Position numbers and translations under genes: made by a program. From Xanthomarina maritima (lineage in GTDB: Bacteria; Bacteroidota; Bacteroidia; Flavobacteriales; Flavobacteriaceae), in the NCBI RefSeq assembly GCF_008084905.1, contig NZ_VSFC01000062.1, forward strand, positions 1 to 64,000: 64,000 nucleotides of DNA, in the 5' to 3' direction. Under the pieces are notes generated by a model. It searched no databases and was not told where the DNA came from. It was given only the letters and a program-made list of their open reading frames with translations. Each line of letters starts with the position of its first letter. Within the stretch, counting starts at the first letter, position 1. This document shows positions 1 through 7,433 of this stretch, piece after piece.

Positions 1-77
1 GATTTATTTAATAACCTGTATAGTTATTTTAGGACGGGTCAGTGTCTTATCATAAAAATAGGTATAGCGTACCAACC

Positions 78-127
78 CTATAGATACTCCATAGATACCC
101 TATGGATACCCTATGGATACCCTATGG
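78..127. repeat. 11-bp tandem repeat array (CTATGGATACC-like)
   Basis: Four and a half copies of an 11-bp unit lie head to tail: CTATAGATACT, CCATAGATACC, CTATGGATACC, CTATGGATACC, then a partial CTATGG. The last copies are identical and the first ones have drifted. The period is close to one helical turn and is not a multiple of three, so coding is unlikely. Function unknown. Confidence 0.85.
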
Positions 128-178
128 AAAATGTATATAAAATAAATTAATAAAAATTGGTTGTTTTTAGTGGTTTTG

Positions 179-258
179 TTCGAGACTTGTTCGAGAAACC
201 TTCGAGAAACCCCCCAAAAAAGACCTTTTTCTCGAACAAGTCTCGAAGGAATCTCGAA
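179..258. repeat. phased TTCGAGA repeats, three direct and three inverted
   Basis: TTCGAGA starts at 179, 190 and 201, each 11 bp apart. Its reverse complement TCTCGAA starts at 230, 241 and 252, again 11 bp apart. The two triplets face each other across about 22 bp, and 181-198 pairs perfectly with 228-245 (18 bp). The symmetry could form a cruciform or RNA hairpin, or offer six phased protein sites. No T-tract follows, so it does not look like a simple terminator. Confidence 0.85.
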
Positions 259-384
259 GAAAAGTACTTAGTTTTAAAAAAAAACATGTGACAAAAAAGC
301 GAAAAAATGGTGATTTTTTTTATGATACAAAGCTTGGAAAAACCATTTCATTTAAGACAACGCTCTTATGCTAATAAAATAGTA

Positions 385-412
385 AAGCCTTTCAAATATT
401 TTGAAAGGCTTT
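385..412. terminator. terminator hairpin
   Basis: AAGCCTTTCAAA and TTTGAAAGGCTT form an 11-12 bp stem with a very short loop, followed on the plus strand by a short T-run. It lies just downstream of the minus-strand gene ending at 432 and could also stop transcription entering from the left. Confidence 0.75.
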
Positions 413-431
413 TTATATTGTTGTAGTACTT

Positions 432-926
432 TTAGTTTAAATTAAAAACAGCCCCAATATTCACCCCAAACTGATTATTTATTTCTTCAGCAGGCTTTAA
501 GTCATCACTATTATATTTAGCAATTGGAAAAAAGGCTTCTGTAAAAATTCCAAATCCAGTTGAGAAGAAATATCTAGCTCCAACATGCCCTCCAAAATTC
601 TTTAATCCAAAGCTTAAACCTGGATATAGATCAAAATTTTCATCAATATTTAAAACGCTACCAATATTAGCATTAAAACGAGCTCTAATATCAAAACGGT
701 CTGTAAAATCTGCGTCAATGTCACCTGATACACCTAAAGCATAGATTGAAGAAGCTCCAATAGAGAAGTTTTCTCCTAAACCATAATCAAAACTCACAAA
801 CATGCCAGTTGCATGATCTTGTAAATTGGCTCCAATTTGCAATTTCTTATCTCCTTTTCCAGTAAATGCTTGTCCATTAACTAAATAAGCAGTAAAAAGA
901 CATGCAATCATCATTATTTTTTTCAT
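432..926 (-). CDS. predicted outer-membrane beta-barrel protein
   Basis: This 164-residue protein begins with a clear signal peptide (MKKIMMIACLFTAYLVNGQ, cleavage about residue 19). The rest alternates short amphipathic strands rich in glycine and aromatics (for example FSIGASSIYALG, GGHVGARYFF) and ends VGVN-type with FNLN, as small outer-membrane barrels do. It resembles the flavobacterial DUF6646-type family, but I cannot confirm that without a search. No substrate or partner can be inferred. It has its own likely promoter at 956-964 and is followed by the hairpin at 385-412, so it is probably a single-gene unit. Confidence 0.75.
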   Translation of the reverse strand: MKKIMMIACLFTAYLVNGQAFTGKGDKKLQIGANLQDHATGMFVSFDYGLGENFSIGASSIYALGVSGDIDADFTDRFDIRARFNANIGSVLNIDENFDLYPGLSFGLKNFGGHVGARYFFSTGFGIFTEAFFPIAKYNSDDLKPAEEINNQFGVNIGAVFNLN

Positions 927-955
927 AAATACAGATTTCTTTTTTTAAAATTTGT

Positions 956-964
956 GCAAATATA
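956..964 (-). promoter_or_regulatory. Bacteroidetes -7 promoter element
   Basis: On the minus strand this reads TATATTTGC, a perfect match to TAnnTTTG(C), placed 29 bases before the ATG at 926. I see no clear TTG at the -33 position. Confidence 0.6.
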
Positions 965-967
965 ATC

Positions 968-1840
968 TTAAGTATTTAAAATACTTCTATTCGTATTTAA
1001 TATAGCTTTTTTATTTTTCCAATCTATCCATTTTTGTCCTTTAACTTTTCTCATAACATTGTCAAAATGCCTCATAACAAATACATTATAAATAGCTTTA
1101 CTTAAATTAACAGGGTGCCTTGGAATAGCTCTTAAACTCATTGAAAAGCCAGTAGTTTTATACTTCATATAATGCCAATAGCCTTCAGGCATATATAAAA
1201 TTTCTCCATGGTTCAATGTTGTTTTATAGCCTTTAGCATTCTTTAAAGCTGGCCATTTTTCAAAATCAGGATTTGAAAAATCAATATCTTCTCGAGTAAT
1301 TAAAGAATGTGGAATTTTGTAGAGGTACTTAGTTTGTTTCTGGTCAAAAAGAATGATTTCTTTTTTACCTGCAAAATGACAATGGAAAATATTAGCTAGA
1401 TCAATATCATAATGCATAAAAGTATGGCTGTCCTTTCCTCCAAAAAACAACATGGGTAGTTTTTTTAAGAGTTTCAAACCTAAATCTGGATATGAATAAT
1501 CTTTTTGTAACTCAGGAATTTCTTTAAGAATATTCCATAAAAAAATACGGTATTTTGTAGAACCATTTTGAAGTAAATAGATATACTCCTTTAATGGCAT
1601 TTTAGCATGAGCTGCATTAAATCCATCGTCGCAAGAAACTGGTCTATCATCATAAAGAGAGACTATTTTTTCTCCTGCAATGGCTTTAAAATACTCTAAA
1701 TTCCATTTTGAAAAAGCAGGCCAATGTTCTATAAAATGCTCAATAACCACGGGTTTTTGTGGTTTATAATAGTGTTTATTAAAATCTTCTTTAGAGATTG
1801 TTTTAACACGTGGAATATCCTGGAGGTTCAATTTCAACAT
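968..1840 (-). CDS. cupin-like (JmjC-related) Fe(II)/2-oxoglutarate-type protein
   Basis: This 290-residue soluble protein matches the Cupin_8/JmjC-like fold. An N-terminal segment (residues 10-40, with KPVVIEHFIEHWPA) is typical of the family. The metal-binding facial triad is visible as H143 and D145 (HYDID) and H223 (GYWHYM). Related proteins hydroxylate protein side chains, tRNA or small molecules; which applies here cannot be told from sequence. It starts 36 bases after bioB and may be the last gene of that transcript. The final 40 residues are basic and could bind nucleic acid or ribosomes, which is only inference. Confidence 0.75.
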   Translation of the reverse strand: MLKLNLQDIPRVKTISKEDFNKHYYKPQKPVVIEHFIEHWPAFSKWNLEYFKAIAGEKIVSLYDDRPVSCDDGFNAAHAKMPLKEYIYLLQNGSTKYRIFLWNILKEIPELQKDYSYPDLGLKLLKKLPMLFFGGKDSHTFMHYDIDLANIFHCHFAGKKEIILFDQKQTKYLYKIPHSLITREDIDFSNPDFEKWPALKNAKGYKTTLNHGEILYMPEGYWHYMKYKTTGFSMSLRAIPRHPVNLSKAIYNVFVMRHFDNVMRKVKGQKWIDWKNKKAILNTNRSILNT

Positions 1841-1876
1841 CTATTATTTAAGAGGTTAAAAATATACAAGCCTTAC

Positions 1877-2971
1877 CTATTTTAAAGTTTTAGCTTTTTC
1901 TTTGGCAGCTTCGTTACGTTCAATTTTATGATCTGGTCTGGTCCATCTAGGCTTTTCACCTAACGATTGATATTCTGACTCTATAGCTTCAACAGTTTGT
2001 GGCTGCACTTTTTTAGTAAACGGTTTTTGTGGATTCATGCCTAAAAGTTCAAACATTTTCATGTCTTCATTGACATCAGGATTTGGTGTAGTAAGCAATT
2101 TATCGCCAGCAAAAATAGAATTAGCTCCAGCAAAAAAGCACATAGCCTGACCTTCACGACTCATTTGTGTTCTTCCAGCACTCAATCTTACTTGTGTTTC
2201 TGGCATGACAATTCTTGTGGTTGCAACCATACGAATCATGTCCCAGATTTCAACTGGTTTTTCATCTTCCAAAGGCGTTCCTTCAACAGCAACTAACGCA
2301 TTTATTGGAGTAGATTCTGGCTGTGGATCTAAGGTTGATAAAGCTACTAACATTCCAGCTCGATCTGCTACATTTTCTCCCATTCCAATAATACCACCAG
2401 AACAAACAGTGACATTGGTTTTGCGAACATTACTAATGGTATCTAATCTATCTTGATACCCACGAGTTGAAATAACTTCTTTATAATATTCTTCTGATGA
2501 ATCTAAATTATGATTGTAAGCATAAAGTCCTGCTTCGGCTAGACGCTTGGCTTGATTTTCAGTCACCATTCCCAACGTACAACACACTTCCATATCTAAT
2601 TTATTGATAGTTCTAACCATTTCTAAAACTTGGTCGAATTCTTCACCGTCTTTTACATTTCTCCATGCTGCTCCCATACAAACTCTAGAACTTCCAGTTT
2701 GCTTTGCACGTAAAGCTTGAGCCTTTACTTGTTGCACAGTCATTAAATCGTTCCCTTCAACATTGGTGTGATAACGAGCTGCCTGAGGACAATACCCACA
2801 ATCTTCTGAACAGCCTCCAGTTTTTATTGAAAGTAAGGTAGAAACCTGAACCACATTAGGATCATGATGCAAACGATGAATGGTTGCTGCTTCGTAAAGC
2901 AATTCCATCATAGGTTTATTATAAATCTCTAAAATCTGTTCTTTAGTCCAGTTGTGTCTTATTTCACTCAT
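1877..2971 (-). CDS. bioB: biotin synthase
   Basis: BioB is the radical-SAM enzyme that inserts sulfur into dethiobiotin, the last step of biotin synthesis. The SAM cluster motif CSEDCGYC gives C54, C58 and C61. The ligands of the sulfur-donating [2Fe-2S] cluster are present: C98 (RVCMGAAWR), C130 (EVCCTLGM), C190 (TVCSGG) and R262 (VRLSAGR), matching the E. coli pattern. Length (364 aa) is normal with a short charged C-terminal tail. It closes the biotin cluster, 32 bases after the exported hydrolase, and may also have its own promoter at 2994-3001. Confidence 0.97.
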   Translation of the reverse strand: MSEIRHNWTKEQILEIYNKPMMELLYEAATIHRLHHDPNVVQVSTLLSIKTGGCSEDCGYCPQAARYHTNVEGNDLMTVQQVKAQALRAKQTGSSRVCMGAAWRNVKDGEEFDQVLEMVRTINKLDMEVCCTLGMVTENQAKRLAEAGLYAYNHNLDSSEEYYKEVISTRGYQDRLDTISNVRKTNVTVCSGGIIGMGENVADRAGMLVALSTLDPQPESTPINALVAVEGTPLEDEKPVEIWDMIRMVATTRIVMPETQVRLSAGRTQMSREGQAMCFFAGANSIFAGDKLLTTPNPDVNEDMKMFELLGMNPQKPFTKKVQPQTVEAIESEYQSLGEKPRWTRPDHKIERNEAAKEKAKTLK

Positions 2972-2993
2972 GTTTTTGATTTCAAGTAAGGTT

Positions 2994-3001
2994 CAAAAAT
3001 A
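2994..3001 (-). promoter_or_regulatory. possible bioB promoter (-7 element)
   Basis: The minus strand reads TATTTTTG here, fitting TAnnTTTG, 22 bases before the bioB ATG. No well-spaced TTG is seen at -33, so this is moderate evidence for a separate bioB transcript inside the cluster. Confidence 0.45.
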
Positions 3002-3003
3002 AC

Positions 3004-3957
3004 TTATTTTATATTGAAAAAGGAGTCAAAAATGGCATAAAATTTTTCAGATTCTTCTAAATACGGATTGTGTCCACTTTGTTCAAACATTTCGAACTGA
3101 GCTTGAGGCATAAATATTTTGTATTGTACCGCAAACTCTGGAGTTGAAACGCCATCATAACGTCCAGCAATAATTAGTGTCTTGGCTTTTACATCTTTTA
3201 ATTGTTGTCTGTAATCTTGATTTATCATACTTCCAGACACATCAAAATCACCATCGCGTCCAATAATTTCAACATATACATCACCTGCCCAACCTCTATA
3301 TTTTTCTTTAGGCGCATTTTGCTTTAAACTCGTGTTATGGTAGTAGATATATTTTGTTGGGAAATTGCCATAAACCGTTTTCAAAGGTTCTTGGCTAGAT
3401 ACATATCCTAAAGCACGGAGTGAATCGACTTGTTTCCATTTTTCTGGGAAATGGGTTTTTGCATAATGATTATAACTATCGCAATTGGCTTGCCACATAG
3501 CGCCAGAATGAAACCCATTAATCAGCACCATTTTATCAACATTGTCAGAATATTTTATAGCATAAGCTTGTGCTGGTACAGTTCCGTAGGAATGACCAAC
3601 AAGTGAAATTTTATTATAGCCTAGTAGCTGTCTAAGTTTTTCAATAAGTTCCACATCGCTTTCTACAGAATATTCTGAAACATTTTTGGCGTCATCACTT
3701 TTTCCTCTTCCTAAGAAGTCGAAAAAAACTACCGTATTTGATTTGTAATATTGACCAAAATTCCCTTGCATATAATCGTGTGAATTTCCTGGTCCACCAG
3801 GTAAAAAGAAAATAGGATCTCCTATTCCTAGAACCTCAACATTGATTTTATAACCATCAATCTCGTAAAATTTAGATTCGAACTTTTCGTAAATGTTTGG
3901 ATCTACTTGCGAAAAACTTAAGATAGGCAAGCACAGAAGTAATAGTAGAAATCTCAT
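3004..3957 (-). CDS. exported alpha/beta-hydrolase (proline iminopeptidase-like)
   Basis: The chosen start (ATG at 3957) gives a 317-residue protein with a classic signal peptide, MRFLLLLLCLPILSFSQ. The longer frame would begin inside the upstream gene and bury this peptide. The oxyanion stretch LPGGPGNSHDY (residues 52-62), nucleophile elbow GHSYGT (S123), the acid in AGRYDG and the histidine in SGHNPYLEE complete a serine hydrolase triad. The HGGPG-like motif points to the prolyl iminopeptidase family. Its position in the biotin cluster suggests the pimeloyl-ester hydrolase BioH, but BioH acts in the cytoplasm and this protein is predicted to be exported. The true substrate is unknown. Confidence 0.8.
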   Translation of the reverse strand: MRFLLLLLCLPILSFSQVDPNIYEKFESKFYEIDGYKINVEVLGIGDPIFFLPGGPGNSHDYMQGNFGQYYKSNTVVFFDFLGRGKSDDAKNVSEYSVESDVELIEKLRQLLGYNKISLVGHSYGTVPAQAYAIKYSDNVDKMVLINGFHSGAMWQANCDSYNHYAKTHFPEKWKQVDSLRALGYVSSQEPLKTVYGNFPTKYIYYHNTSLKQNAPKEKYRGWAGDVYVEIIGRDGDFDVSGSMINQDYRQQLKDVKAKTLIIAGRYDGVSTPEFAVQYKIFMPQAQFEMFEQSGHNPYLEESEKFYAIFDSFFNIK

Positions 3958-3985
3958 ATATGTGTGTTTTATAAAGTAAATATAA

Positions 3986-5134
3986 CTATTTTGAAAGTAA
4001 GATAGAAACGGCATTCCCACCAAATCCAACTGCATTCACCAAGATATTTTTTAATTTTTTAGGAGTAGTCTGTTCCATAAAAGGCAAAGGAATAAACTCT
4101 TGATGTTGCAACATCAAAATCGCCATTTCAATATTAAGCATCCCACTTGTTCCTAAACTATGACCTAGTTTCCATTTATTTGTTGTTAATGCTGGATAAA
4201 TCTCTCCAAAGACGCTTTTAATAGCATTCACTTCTGAAATATCACCTTTTATAGTTCCTGGAGTATGAGTAACAATAACATCTATTTCGTCTGGATTTAA
4301 ATCTCCTAAAGCCATTTTCATGGAACGCTGGAAACAAATAGCATCAGTTGATAAAGAGGCATTGTGTTCTAAAATTTCAGTGGCATAACCAACACCAATT
4401 ATTTTAGCTAAAGCATTTGGTTTTTCTCCTTGTTCTAAACAAGTCATAGAAGCTGCTTCAGCAAGGATCATAGTGTTTTGTTTTTTGTTTAGGTCTAGAG
4501 CTAAACAAGGGAAAGGTTCTTCGCTACGTTCTGAATGAGAATAGATTTTAAGTGCTTGCATTTGAGCAATGGTAAATGCTGTTAAAGGAGCTTCACTTCC
4601 TCCAACTAAAAACTTGTCACACATGCCAGAATTAATCCAAGCAACACCATTTAACAACCCATGTAAAGCTGTAGAACAAGTAATAGAATGTGAGATTTCC
4701 GGACCTTGAGTTTGTAAATCATGTGCTACCCAAGACGAAATATTTCCAAGTGTTGTAGTTGGCGAACTTAAGGGTTTTACTTTGTCTTTATTAATAAAAA
4801 ACTCATGATGATTTTCAAAAAGAGCTGTTGCACCTCGAGACGAACCAATGTTAATTCCGAAATTGTCTGATGGATTCCAACCTGCTTGTTTTACAGCTTG
4901 TCTAGATGTATAAATAGCAAGTAAAACCGTATCATCTAAGGCTTTATATTTTGAATCTGATGCTCTAAGTTTTTTGATTTCCTTTTTTGCTTCTTGAGGA
5001 ATTTCAGCAACTAGATTATCATACTTCGTAGAAAAATAATGCTGATTATTTTTATAAGCTTGCCAAATCTCTTCAGAAGACTTTCCAAGAGGAGAAAGAC
5101 TTGATAAGCTAGTAATGGAAATAGGGTGAATCAC
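3986..5134 (-). CDS. beta-ketoacyl-ACP synthase (FabF/KAS II-like) in the biotin cluster
   Basis: This 382-residue condensing enzyme has the full Cys-His-His triad: C153 (ITCSTALHG), H290 (VTHTPGT) and H325 (KLGHSLGTSG), so it should be catalytically active. It is somewhat shorter than housekeeping FabF. Being between bioA and bioB, it may help build the pimeloyl moiety, which is inference. The start is GTG at 5134; a promoter at 5147-5178 overlaps the bioA stop codon. Residues 199-206 (SHSERSEE) are encoded by a stretch resembling a widespread intergenic repeat of Bacteroidetes (see findings). The C-terminal code ends 28 bases before the hydrolase ATG. Confidence 0.9.
   Translation of the reverse strand: MIHPISITSLSSLSPLGKSSEEIWQAYKNNQHYFSTKYDNLVAEIPQEAKKEIKKLRASDSKYKALDDTVLLAIYTSRQAVKQAGWNPSDNFGINIGSSRGATALFENHHEFFINKDKVKPLSSPTTTLGNISSWVAHDLQTQGPEISHSITCSTALHGLLNGVAWINSGMCDKFLVGGSEAPLTAFTIAQMQALKIYSHSERSEEPFPCLALDLNKKQNTMILAEAASMTCLEQGEKPNALAKIIGVGYATEILEHNASLSTDAICFQRSMKMALGDLNPDEIDVIVTHTPGTIKGDISEVNAIKSVFGEIYPALTTNKWKLGHSLGTSGMLNIEMAILMLQHQEFIPLPFMEQTTPKKLKNILVNAVGFGGNAVSILLSK
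4514..4539 (-). repeat. REP-like element inside the ketoacyl synthase gene
   Basis: The minus strand reads CTCATTCAGAACGTAGCG followed by AAGAACCT. From memory this closely resembles the interspersed CATTCTGAACGTAGCGAAG-type repeat common between genes in Bacteroidetes. Here it is in frame and encodes SHSERSEE. No second copy is visible in this window. Confidence 0.45.
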
Positions 5135-5146
5135 AATTGTATTTTT

Positions 5147-5178
5147 GCAAATTTAAACTATTGAAAGAGCTTCTTCAA
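5147..5178 (-). promoter_or_regulatory. internal promoter for the ketoacyl synthase
   Basis: The minus strand has TTG at 5178-5176, a 20-base spacer and TAAATTTGC at 5155-5147, which fits the flavobacterial -33/-7 consensus. The -7 element overlaps the bioA stop codon and lies 12 bases before the GTG start, implying a leader of only a few bases. Confidence 0.55.
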
Positions 5179-6418
5179 TGGTTTGATAGACTTTTTCCAA
5201 TTGTTTTTCTGTAATCACATAAGGTGCTTGAATGTAAATAGTATTCCCTAAGGGACGAAGAAAAACACCTTGATCCATAAAGAATTGAAACAGTTTGTCT
5301 CTTAAATTTCCATAGCGAGACATTTCCGTATTTAAATCCAAAGCGAAAATGATTCCTATTTGTCTAGTAGATTTTACTTTTGGATGATTCTTAATTCGCA
5401 AATTAAATACTTCGTGTGATGCTTTTATTCTTTGAATATTCTTTTGAATCTCTTCAGACTGTAATAGTTCAATGCCTGCCAAAGCTGCAGTGCAAGCTAA
5501 AGGATTGGCAGAATAGGTGTGTCCATGAAATAGGCCTTTTCCCATATCATCGCTATAAAAAGCGTCATAAATTTCTTGAGAACAAGTAGTGATTGCCATT
5601 GGCATTAAACCAGCTGTTAAAGCTTTACTTAAACACATGATATCTGGTTTGGTTTCCATATAATCTGAAGCGAAATATGTACCAGTTTTTCCAAAACCTG
5701 TCATAACCTCATCTGCTACAGTTACCATGTTATTTTCTTTACAAAATTTTAAAATAAGTTCTAACCCTTCAGCATTGTGCATTTTCATAGCAGCAGCTCC
5801 TTGAACCAATGGCTCGTAAACAAAACCTGCTACGTCATGCGTTTGCGTTATTTCTTTTAATGTTTTTAGAATGGATGCATGATTCTCTCCATTTGGAGTT
5901 GGAATACGCTTCACATCTAAAAAAAACTCTTCAAAAGGACCATTGTAAACAGATAATCCAGACACACTCATAGCTCCAAAAGTATCACCATGAAAACCAT
6001 CTTCGAAGGCGATTAAAGTATTGCGTTTTTCACCTTGATTAAAATGATATTGCAAAGCCATCTTAATGCCTATCTCAACTGAAGTTGAACCATTGTCACT
6101 AAAAAATAATTTATTCTGATTTTCAGGTAGAATCTGAATTAAAGCTTCTGATAATTTGACTGCTGGTTCGTGTGTAAAACCTGTAAAAACTACTTGGTCT
6201 AGTTGCTGCATCTGTTTAAAAACACGACTGATAATATAATCATTACAATGTCCATACATGCAGGTATACCAAGAGGCAATGGCATCTATATATTCTTTTC
6301 CGTTCTCGTCTGTTATCACACAGCCTTTTGCCTTTGTAATGGCAATGGTTTCAGGATGCAATTTATGTTGCGTTAAAGGATGCCACAGATGTTTTTTATC
6401 TCTTTCTTTTAATGTCAT
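5153..6418 (-). CDS. bioA: adenosylmethionine-8-amino-7-oxononanoate aminotransferase
   Basis: BioA is the PLP enzyme that uses SAM as amino donor to turn KAPA into DAPA, the second step of biotin ring assembly. The 421-residue length is normal. Family signatures are WHPLTQH near residue 12, the SAM-site aromatic motif SWYTCMYGH (49-57), GFHGDTFGAMS (141-151), D236 in ADEVMTGFGKTG, and the Schiff-base lysine K265 in LSKALTAG. The start overlaps the end of bioD by four bases, so the two are translationally coupled. Confidence 0.97.
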   Translation of the reverse strand: MTLKERDKKHLWHPLTQHKLHPETIAITKAKGCVITDENGKEYIDAIASWYTCMYGHCNDYIISRVFKQMQQLDQVVFTGFTHEPAVKLSEALIQILPENQNKLFFSDNGSTSVEIGIKMALQYHFNQGEKRNTLIAFEDGFHGDTFGAMSVSGLSVYNGPFEEFFLDVKRIPTPNGENHASILKTLKEITQTHDVAGFVYEPLVQGAAAMKMHNAEGLELILKFCKENNMVTVADEVMTGFGKTGTYFASDYMETKPDIMCLSKALTAGLMPMAITTCSQEIYDAFYSDDMGKGLFHGHTYSANPLACTAALAGIELLQSEEIQKNIQRIKASHEVFNLRIKNHPKVKSTRQIGIIFALDLNTEMSRYGNLRDKLFQFFMDQGVFLRPLGNTIYIQAPYVITEKQLEKVYQTIEEALSIV

Positions 6419-7023
6419 AGCCTATCTTTAAACATTTCTGCATATTCCAAAATCACATTTTTATCGAAATATGGCTCTTCTTCTATACGTCCTATAATTG
6501 GAACATTAGTCATTTTCTTTATAATGTCTTCTGTTGTTTTATGTTCATTTCCACTATATATAATGGACACTTGAAAACCTTTTTCTTTCAACAAATTGAC
6601 GGTTAAAAGCGTGTGATTGATACTTCCTAAATAATGTCTGGAAACCACAACAACATGATGTTCTGGTTTTATAATATCTAAAACCGTTTGCTTACTATTA
6701 ATTGGAACCAACAAACCTCCAGCGCCTTCAATTACTAAATGGTTTTTAGTTTTTGGCTCTTTAATGTCTTTTACATTTATAGATACTTCATCAATATCTG
6801 CTGCTGCATGAGGACTCATTGGTGTTTTTAAAGCAAAACTGTTTGGGTGAAATTTTGACCTTTTATTGGATACCAGTTTTTCAACTTTTTTAGTATCACA
6901 ATTTTCTAATTCTCCAGCTTGAATGGGTTTCCAGTAATCAGCTTGAAGGGCTTCAACCAAAATAGCTGAAGCTATTGTTTTTCCAACGTCTGTTGAGACT
7001 CCTGTTACAAAATAGGTTTTCAT
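6415..7023 (-). CDS. bioD: ATP-dependent dethiobiotin synthetase
   Basis: BioD closes the ureido ring of dethiobiotin from DAPA, CO2 and ATP. The family P-loop GVSTDVGKT is at residues 8-16 (K15), the carbamate-contact lysine is in YWKPIQAG (about K32), and VIEGAGGLLVP carries the second nucleotide/magnesium motif. At 202 residues it is slightly short but complete. It overlaps the DUF2007 gene upstream and bioA downstream by four bases each, so all are in one transcript. Confidence 0.96.
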   Translation of the reverse strand: MKTYFVTGVSTDVGKTIASAILVEALQADYWKPIQAGELENCDTKKVEKLVSNKRSKFHPNSFALKTPMSPHAAADIDEVSINVKDIKEPKTKNHLVIEGAGGLLVPINSKQTVLDIIKPEHHVVVVSRHYLGSINHTLLTVNLLKEKGFQVSIIYSGNEHKTTEDIIKKMTNVPIIGRIEEEPYFDKNVILEYAEMFKDRL

Positions 7024-7433
7024 TTTAAATCGAATTCGGTTTGACAGGCTTCACATCGATACTTATGTCTGGTATAAAATGGAAGCGATGAAAATAAGAC
7101 TCCAAAAATAAACCATATTAATGATTTAGCATCTTTAATGGTGGAAAAGAGTTCTATTTTTTCGCTATTGCAATTGGGACAGTTTATAGAATTTCCTTCG
7201 TCGTCTATAGAGTATTTTCTAATGGAATTTAAAATTTCTAAAGCATCCTCACTCTGTTCTGTTAAAACTTTTAGCTTCACACCTCCAATTGCATTGCTTA
7301 CTAATGGATCTGTATCGATGGTTAAATTATCTGAAAGAAAAACTTCTATCCCTTCTGCTTCCAGACGACCTTTTATAATTTGAGCTTCAGAGGAATACTG
7401 AAATCTGGCAATTGTTTTAAAGATATGGTTCAT
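7020..7433 (-). CDS. DUF2007-like protein with zinc-ribbon and membrane segment
   Basis: This 137-residue protein starts with a DUF2007-type domain (about residues 5-72: FKTIARFQYSSEAQIIKGRL, GGVKLKV). A split zinc ribbon follows, C85/C88 and C127/C130. Between the cysteine pairs lies a hydrophobic segment (about 103-120, LIWFIFGVLFSSLPFY) that may be a membrane anchor or hairpin. DUF2007 proteins have been called putative signal-transducing proteins without firm evidence. It overlaps bioF and bioD by four bases each, which ties its production to biotin synthesis; its role there is unknown. Confidence 0.8.
   Translation of the reverse strand: MNHIFKTIARFQYSSEAQIIKGRLEAEGIEVFLSDNLTIDTDPLVSNAIGGVKLKVLTEQSEDALEILNSIRKYSIDDEGNSINCPNCNSEKIELFSTIKDAKSLIWFIFGVLFSSLPFYTRHKYRCEACQTEFDLK

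Larger units (their letters stand above)
1..384. other. non-coding leading region with repeats
   Basis: I see no convincing reading frame here on either strand. The stretch is AT-rich apart from two short repeat arrays, listed separately at 78-127 and 179-258, and a terminator-like hairpin that follows at 385-412. The gene to the left, if any, lies outside the window. Confidence 0.6.

Noticed and set aside
3958-4035. N-terminal extension of the exported hydrolase
   Set aside because: It overlaps the end of the ketoacyl synthase and would place a signal peptide internally.
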